Shown one piece after another: positions 55,501 through 63,518 of a DNA stretch of 64,000 nt. Origin of the DNA: JAKAVN01 sp963734845. Its GTDB lineage: Bacteria; Desulfobacterota; Binatia; Binatales; Binataceae. The notes below the pieces were generated by a model. That model made no database searches. It worked only from the letters and a program-made list of their open reading frames with translations, and was not told where the DNA came from. How positions within the stretch are numbered: the stretch's first letter is position 1; every line of letters begins with the position of its first letter. A program made the translations under genes and the position numbers. Location of the stretch: positions 124,001-188,000 of the forward strand of contig CAVTIS010000008.1 in NCBI GenBank assembly GCA_963734845.1, in the 5' to 3' direction.

Positions 55501-57373
55501 CGGCCACCAGCGCCGCGCCGCCCGTGCGCTCCAGCGCCGCCCCTCGGGCGTCCTGTACGCGAAACGATTGGACGAAGGCGCGCACGGCCGCGCCGGCGGA
55601 GTCGATACGCAGCTCGTCAGCCTCTTCCGAGATCACGACAATGCCGAAGTTCGAAAGCATCGGCATCACGTCGCTCAGGCGCAGCGATTCGCCGACCTCG
55701 AACATGCGTAGTTCGCTGGACGGCGCCGCTACTGCCGCGTCGTCGCCGCCGCCCTGGCGCGCCAACTCGACGCCGAAGCCCTGGCCGCCTTCGAGCAGGC
55801 TTTCGATGCGCTCGATATCGCCCGCCGCCCGAGCGACCGCGGTGCTGGCCTTGTAATGCGGGCTGAAAGCGCCGAACCATCGCTGCGCCAGCGTTTGTCC
55901 GCGGCGTTCGCCAAAGCGCTCGATTAGTTCCTCGAGCAGCCGATCTTCCCACGTGCGCGCGAGCTGCGAGACCTCGGTCTCCATCGCGCGCAACTGCGCC
56001 GCCGACGGCGGCGCGGCGTCATAGCAGAAATGCATCCGCGCCCGGTAGGCCTCGCCCATCGCGAGGTAATAGTAGACCAGCTCGCCGTTGAGGATGCGGC
56101 CGAGCGCCGCCTGGATCTGTTTGCGCACCTCGGCCGAGAAAGTTTCCCGCGGCAGAACCACCAGCGTCACGACGTTGCGGCGCACCGGATCGTAGTGTGC
56201 GCTCATGCGCACAGTGGCCTCGTCCTTGTGATCGAGAATGAGATGGAGTTGCTCGCGCAACTCGCTGACCGGCGCGCGGAACAGCTCCTCCTTGGGAAAG
56301 CTGTTGAACGCCGCCACCAGCTCCTTGTAGTTGTGCGAGCCTGGCGCGGCATGTTCGGCCTCGATCACCTCGCGCAGCTTGGCGCTCAGCACCGGGATGT
56401 GCTGCGCCTCTTCGGAGTAGGCCTTGGAGGTAAACAGGCCGACGAAGCGATCGAAGGCGATCACGCGGCCATCGGCGCCGCTGCGCCGGATGGTGACGTC
56501 ATCCATCAGGCCGCGGCGATGAACCTGCGACATCGTATGGGTCTTGCCCATAATCAGCGCCGGACCCTCGAACAACATTTTCTGATGGTCGGGCTCGAGC
56601 GCCTTGAGATCGACCGGCCGCGCGTAACGCGAGCGGCTGAAGTCGCGCAGCAGGCCGAGTCCCGAGGCCGGATCGACCTCAAGCGTGCGATGGCCGCCCG
56701 CCTCGGCCACCCGATAGCGCCGGTAGCCGAGAAAAACGAAGCCGCCGCCGACCAGCCATCGCAACAGGTCGCGCACTTCCACCAGCTCGCGCTGTGCCGC
56801 CGTCTCCTCGCAGATCTCCAGCGCCCGGGCGGTCATCGCTTCGAAATCGCTGGTCGCCGCGCGCACTTGCTCGAGCACGTTCCTAAGTCCCGCGGCGATG
56901 CGCTCGGCGTCGTGCGTGCCGCGGTCCAGGCGCAGTTCGAGATGCACGAAAGACTCGGGATGCTCGATAGACCGCATGCCCTCGAGCGAGACTAGCCGTC
57001 CCGCGCCATCGCGTGCGGCGAGTAGCACCGGATGCACCAGCAGGCCGGTGCCGATGTCGAGGTGATGAAAATACTCGAGCATGCTGTCGATGATGAACGG
57101 GCAGTCCTCCATCACCGTCTCCGCGAAGCCGCCGCCGCCCTCGCTCTGCGGTGCGATCACGATCCGGACCTTAATCGGCTCGGCGCGCAGCGAAAAAAAT
57201 TCCAGAGCCTCGGCGCTGAGCCGCGCGCGCCGCTCAGCGGAGATTCGCGCCGCGACGTCGGACGGCAGCCCGCCCAACAGCCGAGCGGTGAAAATTTCGA
57301 GCCGGCGCGCGTTCTCGCGCGCGGTATCCGAGGCGGTCGTGTGCGGTTGTGCTTCGCTGGCCAACGCGGTCAC
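52577..57373 (-). CDS. gdhB: Large NAD-specific glutamate dehydrogenase (180-kDa class)
   Basis: 1598 residues from GTG 57373. ACT-like and helical regulatory N-terminal half, then the catalytic domain with ARIARGGIRYSDRPDDFRTEI, IIVPTGAKGGFIVKPRL, VVAADKGTAAFSD and VGDMSGDVFGNGLL (NAD-binding), followed by the long C-terminal helical region. Oxidatively deaminates glutamate to 2-oxoglutarate, a catabolic enzyme in the L_180 class. Its start is 9 bp after the response-regulator stop, so the two are likely co-transcribed. The 3' end abuts the convergent membrane-protein gene, overlapping at the stop codons. Confidence 0.95.
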   Translation of the reverse strand: MTALASEAQPHTTASDTARENARRLEIFTARLLGGLPSDVAARISAERRARLSAEALEFFSLRAEPIKVRIVIAPQSEGGGGFAETVMEDCPFIIDSMLEYFHHLDIGTGLLVHPVLLAARDGAGRLVSLEGMRSIEHPESFVHLELRLDRGTHDAERIAAGLRNVLEQVRAATSDFEAMTARALEICEETAAQRELVEVRDLLRWLVGGGFVFLGYRRYRVAEAGGHRTLEVDPASGLGLLRDFSRSRYARPVDLKALEPDHQKMLFEGPALIMGKTHTMSQVHRRGLMDDVTIRRSGADGRVIAFDRFVGLFTSKAYSEEAQHIPVLSAKLREVIEAEHAAPGSHNYKELVAAFNSFPKEELFRAPVSELREQLHLILDHKDEATVRMSAHYDPVRRNVVTLVVLPRETFSAEVRKQIQAALGRILNGELVYYYLAMGEAYRARMHFCYDAAPPSAAQLRAMETEVSQLARTWEDRLLEELIERFGERRGQTLAQRWFGAFSPHYKASTAVARAAGDIERIESLLEGGQGFGVELARQGGGDDAAVAAPSSELRMFEVGESLRLSDVMPMLSNFGIVVISEEADELRIDSAGAAVRAFVQSFRVQDARGAALERTGGAALVAEALAAVRSGRTEDGPLNALVLDAGLRWREVALLRAYVAAAFQMRLGPALPALRRVLLVNPKLARMLVEMFRLRMDPAGPGSGDARYAELRAAYLEALGAIDNIADDRLARALLGMVEATVRTDYFREPPAPYIALKFESAGIPNLPDTPPLYEIHVDSPVMQGCHLRAGRIARGGIRYSDRPDDFRTEILDLMKTQTVKNAIIVPTGAKGGFIVKPRLGRATNHDDVVDAYKTLIRAMLELTDNVVNGRTLHPAGVKVLDQDGPYLVVAADKGTAAFSDLANAIAAEHNFWLGDAFASGGRHGYDHKALGITARGAWESVRWHLREMGIDLAHSAPITMVGVGDMSGDVFGNGLLQSDNLKLIAAFDHRHIFVDPDPDPKKSFAERKRLFELPASQWSDYNAALISPGGGVFRRGAKSIALSPQVRRALSCTAEVLDSDSLIQAILRADVTLLYNGGVGTYVRASDERDAEVGDHANDACRIAANELRVKAVAEGGNLGFTQRARIEYAMAGGRINSDAIDNSAGVDTSDHEVNLKILLQPALTEGRVDFERRNRALAAAAGEVASLVLRDNRDQVVLLSLEQLRSRTQAKEFRDHLSAIEQRGALHRYEAALPSHEELRDRRGRFAGLTRPELAVLSAYTKIDLFKQLETGALPEDSYLIGRFLVSYFPVSIASEFAVEIPRHGLRRELIVTRLVNELVDLMGASFVFRLTRSHGARAEDTVRAWIFAEGVLDLVDQAEALRAGSGGQGAQAELAALLALDDAARRACGWAIAGLDANVPLGDAIVRFKPGFQSLCAEFETMLADDERERFERSYRELRATVHTEQLALQLARLGFADHILNVLSLNFAHGGAPAECARAYFALSGIIEFATLEKALEAIGSDDRWERRAAEDLGADLRSARLALCRAVLMNRDVAPAEAVRALRNGHERLFDTMAEVMNDLRTLPSVGLPVLEVAIRALMRLAAATSGGTQT

Positions 57374-57382
57374 CCGGAAAGT

Positions 57383-57946
57383 TCAGATTGCGGGGACCGG
57401 GACAGGCCCCGGCTGGGGATTATAATCCAAGCGCGCGCCCGGAGTAGAGGGACCCACGGGCACAATAGGTGCGGAATCCTGGGGAGTGCGATGGCTAGCG
57501 ACTGAGTAATCGCGCCGATTGCCACGGGCGCTCGCCAAACCGTCACTGCGCACGGCCCGACGGCGCCGGCTCACGACGCTTTTTTCAGGAAAACGGGTTT
57601 TTGCGACCGCCTTTATAACGCTCTCCAGGGCCGGGATATTGAGCGGCTTACGCACGTAGGCTGCGGCCCCCACTTCCAGCGCGGCTTCTTCCATTCCCTG
57701 CACCAGATTTTCGCTCACGAGGATCACCGGGGTTTGGGGCAAAGCCTCGCGAACGTGCCTGATGACCTGGAACCCGACGCCGTCGGGAAGGTGAAAATCA
57801 GTTATGACAAGCTCGGGCTTAATCTTAATCACCCAATCAATGGCTTGCTGCACGTCGGGCGCGGTCATGCAGTGGTGACCCGACTGTTCCAGAAATTGAG
57901 CCGCCGAGAGCAGGTCAGGTTCGTTGCCTACGATTAACAGCTTCAT
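57383..57946 (-). CDS. Single-domain response regulator with disordered tail
   Basis: 187 residues. CheY-like receiver (1-120): phospho-acceptor Asp50 (ITDFHLPDG), Ser78, Lys100 (VRKPL). The usual acidic pair after strand 1 reads Asn8-Glu9, so one Mg-binding acid is replaced. Residues 121-187 are Arg/Ser/Pro-rich without an output domain. No kinase is adjacent; the nearest is the orphan GAF kinase 37 kb away. Located directly upstream of gdh, possibly controlling glutamate catabolism by protein interaction. Confidence 0.87.
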   Translation of the reverse strand: MKLLIVGNEPDLLSAAQFLEQSGHHCMTAPDVQQAIDWVIKIKPELVITDFHLPDGVGFQVIRHVREALPQTPVILVSENLVQGMEEAALEVGAAAYVRKPLNIPALESVIKAVAKTRFPEKSVVSRRRRAVRSDGLASARGNRRDYSVASHRTPQDSAPIVPVGPSTPGARLDYNPQPGPVPVPAI

Positions 57947-58195
57947 TTAAAGGAGCCCCCGCATCACCCGCGAGAGTTGCGGTGGTGCTGCCTCATCACC
58001 GTGCAATAAGCGGACCGGCTTATGTCACGTAGGTAACAATGCTATGGCTTCGCCACATTGGCACGCGACGTTATGCACGCGCGTGGCAGGCAGAATTTTG
58101 ACGGTCGAGCTACAAACTAGCGGAGCCAGCCTTCGTCGGTATTTCTTCGGTTTATCCGATAAAATCGAGTGCACGCACGTCCGCGATGCGTATCG

Positions 58196-59458
58196 ATGGC
58201 ACAGGTTGAGATAACCGCGATGACTTTCGGGCCGTTCGCTGTCGGACGACTCGACGGCAAGGCCGTGATGGTGCCCAACGCGGCGCCCGGCGATTTGCTC
58301 GAGGTCACGGTGGTCCAGGAACGCGCCGGCTACCTGGTCGCGCGTGCCGAACAGGTGCTCAAGGCGGGGGCCGCGCGCCGCACGCCGCCCTGTCCGTACC
58401 TGCCACGCTGCGGCGGATGCGATTGGCAGCAAATCGTCTATAGCGCGCAGGCGCGGTACAAAGCGGAGGTCATCGCGGCGACGCTCAATCATGCACTCGG
58501 CTTGGAGTTGAACCCCGCAAATCTAATCGAGCCGGCGCCGGCCGAATTCGGCTACCGCGCGCGCATCAGGTTCCAGGCCGGTCGCGGCGGGCGCCTGGGA
58601 TTTTATGAAGCGGGTAGCCGCCGGTTGGTCGAAGTTGAGCATTGCATGGTGGCGGATGCGGAAATCCGGATGCCGCACGAGTTTGGGGCGGAGATCGAGT
58701 GCGAGGAGATCGAAGTCGTCGCCGATCGCGGCCGCGAAGTGCTGGTCGCCCATCTGGCGCGCGCGCCCCAGGCCTCTGTACTTGAGCGGGCGCGCCGGCT
58801 GGTCGAGCGCGATGCGCGAATCGCGGGTGCCGTGTTGCGCTCCGCGCGCGCGCGAGAGGTTGTTGGCGAGGTTTCGATCGCGATCGCGCTGGAGCCGGGC
58901 CTGGAACTCGAAGTCGATGCCGACCTCTTCAGCCAGGTCAATCGCGCGCAGAACCTGAAGCTGGTCGCCGCCGTGATGGAGATGGCGGGGGCGCAGGCGG
59001 GCGCGCGGGTGCTCGATCTGTTCTGCGGCGCCGGCAATTTCAGCCTGCCGGCGGCGCGGCGCGGCGCGGCGGTGATGGGGGTCGATGCAGAAGCGCTGGC
59101 GGTGGCGGCGGCGGCGCGCAACGCTGAGCGGCTGGGACTCAAGCGGGCGGAGTTCGCTGCGATGGAGGCGGCGGAGCTGACGCGATTTCTGTTGCGTGCG
59201 CGTTATCGGGCCGACGTGGTAATCATGGATCCGCCGCGCAGCGGCGCGCGCGAGCTAATCGAGCCGCTTTTGCGAATGCGTGCGGCGCGGGTGATCTACG
59301 TCTCGTGCGATGTGTCGACATTGGCGCGCGATCTGCACGCGCTGTGCGTAGGCGGCTATCGGATTGTGGCGCTCCGCGCGTTCGATTTCTTCCCCAATAC
59401 GCATCATGCGGAAGTCGTAGCGCATGCGGTATTGACTTCGGCGGCAACCCGTTCCTAA
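58196..59458 (+). CDS. RlmD/TrmA-family RNA uracil-C5 methyltransferase
   Basis: 420 residues from ATG 58196. TRAM domain (1-60), an Fe-S motif with Cys66, Cys72, Cys75 (CPYLPRCGGC) plus a Cys in VEHCMV, then the methyltransferase core: VLDLFCGAGNFSLP (SAM), MDPPRSGA, and VSCDVSTLARDL with the catalytic Cys. The C-terminal NTHHAEVVA gives the catalytic Glu. Methylates U1939 or U747 of 23S rRNA; which one is not decidable here. Weak ribosome-binding site. Confidence 0.9.
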   Translation: MAQVEITAMTFGPFAVGRLDGKAVMVPNAAPGDLLEVTVVQERAGYLVARAEQVLKAGAARRTPPCPYLPRCGGCDWQQIVYSAQARYKAEVIAATLNHALGLELNPANLIEPAPAEFGYRARIRFQAGRGGRLGFYEAGSRRLVEVEHCMVADAEIRMPHEFGAEIECEEIEVVADRGREVLVAHLARAPQASVLERARRLVERDARIAGAVLRSARAREVVGEVSIAIALEPGLELEVDADLFSQVNRAQNLKLVAAVMEMAGAQAGARVLDLFCGAGNFSLPAARRGAAVMGVDAEALAVAAAARNAERLGLKRAEFAAMEAAELTRFLLRARYRADVVIMDPPRSGARELIEPLLRMRAARVIYVSCDVSTLARDLHALCVGGYRIVALRAFDFFPNTHHAEVVAHAVLTSAATRS

Positions 59459-59513
59459 TCTGGATCGTCGACCCGGCTTTTTTCCCACCCCGGCAGAGGG
59501 TCAGCAAAAAGCG

Positions 59514-59765
59514 ATGCCCAAGCAGGAAAAGGAAAAGCCGCCGCGCCCCAAGATTACGATTATCCCGGGCCGCGGCGTTGCTCAAACCATCAACTATCTG
59601 CTCGAGGATCGCGATGAACTCGAATGGATCATCGCGGTCGGGCGCACCAAGAACGGCGAGCTGTTCTTTTATGACACCGGCGGCGACATCGTCGAAGACC
59701 TAGGTACGCTGGAATATCTGAAGGCGCGGATCGTGCGCGCGCATTTCGGCGACGAATACGAATGA
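59514..59765 (+). CDS. Small conserved-looking protein of unknown function
   Basis: 83 residues, AGAGGG about 18 bp upstream. A basic N-terminus (KQEKEKPPRPK), a central ITIIPGRGVAQTINYLL segment, and an acidic C-terminus ending EYE. Alternating strand and helix predicted; no known motif. It lies 55 bp after the methyltransferase gene in the same direction. The codon use looks coding. Confidence 0.6.
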   Translation: MPKQEKEKPPRPKITIIPGRGVAQTINYLLEDRDELEWIIAVGRTKNGELFFYDTGGDIVEDLGTLEYLKARIVRAHFGDEYE

Positions 59766-59956
59766 GCGCCGCGCGCGCACTCCGTGTCCGGCCGAACCGT
59801 TAGGTCTCTTCTCTGCAGTTCCTTTCCGATCCTCGACTCATAAGCTCGATTCCGAACACAGATGACGGCGCCGCGTACCTGGCTGCTTTGATACAGCCCG
59901 ACGCGCGGCGCCATCACGAGCAGAATTATGCGGGGCCGGGGTCGTCAACTAATCGG

Positions 59957-60289
59957 CTAATCGGGGCTTACCGTGTTGGGATACTTCTTGTAGATTTTCT
60001 CGGCGGCCATAAAATCGCTCATCGCTGCGTCATAATCGCCCTTGAAGTAGGCGCGCTGGCCATCGAGAAACAACTCCTGCATGTGATGCGCGCTCTCGCC
60101 CGAGACTTTCGCGCGCCATACGTCCCGCGAGGTTTTGGTCATGGTCGCAAAGACATCTTCTCTGCGGAAGTTATGCACCGCCGGCGGCGCGGCGGTCATA
60201 CCCGATTGCGCAAACGCGGGGGCCGAATAGGCGCTCGCGATGCAGGCTCCTGCCACCAGACCCAACATTGCTAGCTTCCAGGATTTCAT
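59957..60289 (-). CDS. Small exported protein with a TPR-like helix pair
   Basis: 110 residues from ATG 60289, GGAGG ten bases upstream. Signal peptide (residues 1-28, cleavage near AFAQ). The mature part has a YFKGDYDAAMSDFMAAEKIYKKYP segment of single-TPR character, split over two helices. Function unknown; probably periplasmic. The 190-bp gap to the gene at 59765 contains no other feature I can support. Confidence 0.7.
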   Translation of the reverse strand: MKSWKLAMLGLVAGACIASAYSAPAFAQSGMTAAPPAVHNFRREDVFATMTKTSRDVWRAKVSGESAHHMQELFLDGQRAYFKGDYDAAMSDFMAAEKIYKKYPNTVSPD

Positions 60290-60436
60290 CGTCGTTGGTC
60301 CTCCCCGGTTCAAGCGGCGGTTTTTTTTCGCTTGCTATTATCCAAAAAGCCCCGATCCGGCGCAACTAAGAGGTCAGAAATACGCCTTCGGATGCTTGCT
60401 TCGCGTGCACAGTTCCACGGTTCTCAATCGCCAGGG

Positions 60437-60877
60437 CTAATCGTCGAAGTCCTGCTCGGGCGGCCGTGCGTAGATGAATCCGCGGTCGATTTCCAGCGGC
60501 ACGCGATAGAGAAACTTTCCGCAGGCGCTCGGCGGCCCCGCGATACATTCGCCGCTCGCCGGTTCGAAATAGGCGTTATGCGTCTGGCACATCAGATAGC
60601 GCCCTTGCTCCGCGAAGAACTGGTTGTCGATCCAGTCCATCGCCATCGGCACGTGGCGGCAGCGATTGACGTAGGCGTGATAGCCCCCATGGAAGTTGAT
60701 CACAAAACATTCTTCGTCCGCGCCGCGCACCGGCAGCATGAATTTCATCGACTCGCCCGCCGCAAGCGCCGCCGCTTGACATATCCGGTAGCGCACCGCG
60801 CCACGCTTTTTAACGCGGCGCGTGCGCACGCCCCCTGTGCCTTTAAGGCTACGGTCGCGGCTAATGCGGCGCGGCAT
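60437..60877 (-). CDS. Small Rieske [2Fe-2S] protein
   Basis: 146 residues from ATG 60877; GTG codons nearer the conserved region (RYRICQAA) are alternatives. Single Rieske domain: Cys73-x-His75 (CRH) and Cys97-x2-His100 (CQTH), with NRCRHVPMAMDW and YEP-type loop YFEPASGECIAGPP. Stand-alone Rieske ferredoxins donate electrons to oxygenases or act as redox sensors. Divergent from the MEMO gene; 138 bp between starts. Confidence 0.85.
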   Translation of the reverse strand: MPRRISRDRSLKGTGGVRTRRVKKRGAVRYRICQAAALAAGESMKFMLPVRGADEECFVINFHGGYHAYVNRCRHVPMAMDWIDNQFFAEQGRYLMCQTHNAYFEPASGECIAGPPSACGKFLYRVPLEIDRGFIYARPPEQDFDD

Positions 60878-61015
60878 CGTCTGAACCTGACCGGAAAAAT
60901 CGGTGTACTGCTGGCCTTTCCATCCGCTAATTCGCCGCTCATTATAATACTCGATAAGCGCCGCGCCGCTCGCCGTGTCGAAAGCTAAACCAGGTAATTG
61001 CGGAGCCGCATCTCG

Positions 61016-62278
61016 ATGGAAAAGCCGATAATTCGCCCGGTCGAAGCCTTTCCGATGGAGCAGCAGGACCAGACGCTGATTTGTCTGCGTGATCCGTCCG
61101 GGCTTGCGCCCGAGCCGATTATGCTTGGGATGGGCGCGTATTTCCTGGTGACGCTGTTCGACGGGACCAATACGACGGTGGATTTGCAGGCCGCGTTCAG
61201 CCGTCGCTTCGGCGAGATCATTCCGACCGAGAAAATAGGTGAGCTGGTGACTGCGCTTGACCGCGCCTATTTCCTCGATTCGCCGGCCTTCGCCGAGCGG
61301 GTACGCAGCGTGCGCGAGGAGTTCCGCCAAGGCCCGTCGCGCGCCGCGGCGCTGGCCGGGCTGTGCTATGAGACCGAGCCGTCACGGTTGCGCGCCGAGA
61401 TAGAGTCGTTCTTCGAGCGTCCCAACGCGCCCGGACGCGAAGCGCTGGTCACAGCGGCGCCGGCTTCCTCGATGGCGGCAACCGCAGGCCTCGGCGGCCT
61501 CATCGCTCCGCATATCGATCCGCGCCGCGGCGCCGCGGCCTACGCGTGGGCCTACAACGAACTTCGCCGGCGCGAGCGTCCCGAGCTGATCGTCATCCTC
61601 GGCACCTCGCATTACGGCGCGGGGCCGGAATTGTTCAGCGCCACCCGCAAGGACTACCTCACTCCGCTCGGCGCGGTGCCGACCGATCGCGGCTTCGTCG
61701 AGCGGCTGGCCTCGCGTTACGCGGGATTGCGCGGCGGCGATCTCTTCGCCGACGAGATGCTCCATCGCAACGAACATTCGATCGAGTTCCAGGCGCTCTT
61801 TCTGGCCTGGGCGCTGGGTTTGGAGGGCTACCAGGTGGTGCCGATCCTGGTCAGCTCGTTTCATCAGATGGTGAGCGAGGGCGCGCCGCCGGTGGACGAC
61901 GCGCGGGTCGCGCGCTTTCTCGACGCGCTGCGCGAAGAGCTCGCGGCCGAGAGCCGCCGCGTGCTTATTCTGGCCGGTGTCGATTTCGCCCACGTAGGGC
62001 GCAAATTCGGCGATTCCTTCGGCCTCGACGACGGCCTCACGGCTCGCGTGCGGCGCGAGGACCTGGCGCTAATCGAAACCATCAAGGCCGGCGACCCGGG
62101 CGGCTTCTTCGCCGACATCGCGCGCGACGGCGACCAGCGCAAGATTTGCGGGCTGGCCCCGATGTACACGCAGCTCGAATTGCTGAGCGGACGGAGTGCG
62201 CGCCTGTTGCACTATGACATTGCGCTTGAGCCGCAAACCGATTCGCTGGTCTCCTTCGCCAGTCTCGCGATCGATTAA
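61016..62278 (+). CDS. MEMO-family protein (AmmeMemoRadiSam system protein B) with an N-terminal extra domain
   Basis: 420 residues from ATG 61016. Residues ~160-415 are the MEMO fold: APHIDPRRG (His166), GTSHYG (His199), NEHSIEFQALFLAW and AGVDFAHVG line the site seen in extradiol-dioxygenase relatives. Residues ~1-130 add a small domain (FDGTNTTVDLQAAFSRRFG...) with a PqqD/winged-helix-like look. AMMECR1 and radical-SAM partners are not in this window. Metal-dependent redox or dioxygenase role is inferred from the family. Confidence 0.85.
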   Translation: MEKPIIRPVEAFPMEQQDQTLICLRDPSGLAPEPIMLGMGAYFLVTLFDGTNTTVDLQAAFSRRFGEIIPTEKIGELVTALDRAYFLDSPAFAERVRSVREEFRQGPSRAAALAGLCYETEPSRLRAEIESFFERPNAPGREALVTAAPASSMAATAGLGGLIAPHIDPRRGAAAYAWAYNELRRRERPELIVILGTSHYGAGPELFSATRKDYLTPLGAVPTDRGFVERLASRYAGLRGGDLFADEMLHRNEHSIEFQALFLAWALGLEGYQVVPILVSSFHQMVSEGAPPVDDARVARFLDALREELAAESRRVLILAGVDFAHVGRKFGDSFGLDDGLTARVRREDLALIETIKAGDPGGFFADIARDGDQRKICGLAPMYTQLELLSGRSARLLHYDIALEPQTDSLVSFASLAID

Positions 62279-62321
62279 AGTCCGGCCCGCGCGCCTAGCC
62301 CCGATTCAGCCGATAGCGCGG

Positions 62322-63397
62322 CTATTTTCGTTGCGCGAAGTCAGCCCCGGCGGATGCCTTCGGTGCGAAGGCGAGCCTCGCCGAAGCAATAGCCGGAACA
62401 ACGCGAACGATTGCCATCATCCCGTCATCCACATGCTCGGCGATTTCACGATCTTCCCGCGCCCAGTGCCGTCCTGCGATCCTGTGGGAACGCCGTCGAG
62501 GCCGACGATTTGGAGCTTCTGCGTGGTGCCATCGTACCGAACCTGCAGATCGATAATACTGTCCGCGCTGGAGTTCGATACCGCGCCAGAGCTGTCGCTC
62601 GCCCGGATGCATCTGGATGACGGCTGGGATCTCGGCCGGATAAGCGATGGGAATATTGTTTAACGTAAGGTCCCAGGAGGGAACATTACCGCCGGGGAGC
62701 GGGTCGCCCGCCACATTCTGGTCGCGAACAACGAGGATCAGCTAGCGCATTGCGGCCACGGCATGCTGAAAATCCTCGATTCCTTCCACTACGATCGCCC
62801 CGGAACCACCTCCTTGCAGCGCCGCCTCGACGTGACCGTGAATATGCGGATGATACCAATCAGGCCGGGCGGTTCGTCCGCGGGAATCTGAACGTTGTAG
62901 GCGAACGTGTGCCCCGAATTGATGACGGTATGAATAACTTCATCCGAATGACAGCTCGGCGAAGTATTGGTGCCGTGATAATGGATGTTTACCGACGATT
63001 CGGTCATCGCGATGTCTCCGCAGTTCGGCGGATCGATGTGCATTTCCACCGGCATTGCGGGAGTATTGTTCGTCACATTGATGAGCAGCTGGTCTCCCGG
63101 ATGAACGCGCAGAGTCGGATTCTCAAGGCCGTCCGGGGTCATGAAGCAGAAAAGAGTCCTGCCATCCGTATCAGTGGTGGTCTGATATGAGAAATTCGCA
63201 GTTAACACTCCGTGCTGGCTGAACAGTGAAGGCGGATTCTGTACGATACTGCCTGCCGCCAAACGCGGACACGGGTTAGCGACGGATAGAACCGCATGAA
63301 GCGCGGAATCCTGACCAGAGGAGCTTTCGGCATGCGCCGGCGCGACAGCCACCGCCGCGATGGCTGTCACAAGGAGCATTATGGTGTGCTTTTTCAC
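62322..63397 (-). pseudogene. Truncated and disrupted multicopper oxidase
   Basis: Starts at GTG 63397 with a signal peptide (ends AHAES). First cupredoxin domain intact to HYHGTNTSP (copper His pair) and ADEPPGL; then a missing base at ~62858 shifts out of WYHPHIHG (second copper motif). Further on an in-frame TAG (62742-62744) and an extra G at ~62580 interrupt domain 2. Domain 3, with the type 1 Cys and the last His motifs, is absent; homology ends near 62440. A dead copy of a periplasmic copper/phenol oxidase-type gene. Confidence 0.85.
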
Positions 63398-63518
63398 TGA
63401 GACAGATCTCCCAAGTGTGGGTTATTTGTAGTATTGGCGTCATGTCGAGAATGAGTCTCATTTCCATCTTAGCGCGCAATCTGTCTTGCCAGTCAAATTT
63501 GTGAAAAAGGAGCCGCAA

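Noticed and set aside
57947..58195. Cyclic-di-GMP riboswitch ahead of the RlmD-type gene
   Set aside because: Only a loose CACGC-like match; the conserved GEMM core and tetraloop receptor are absent.
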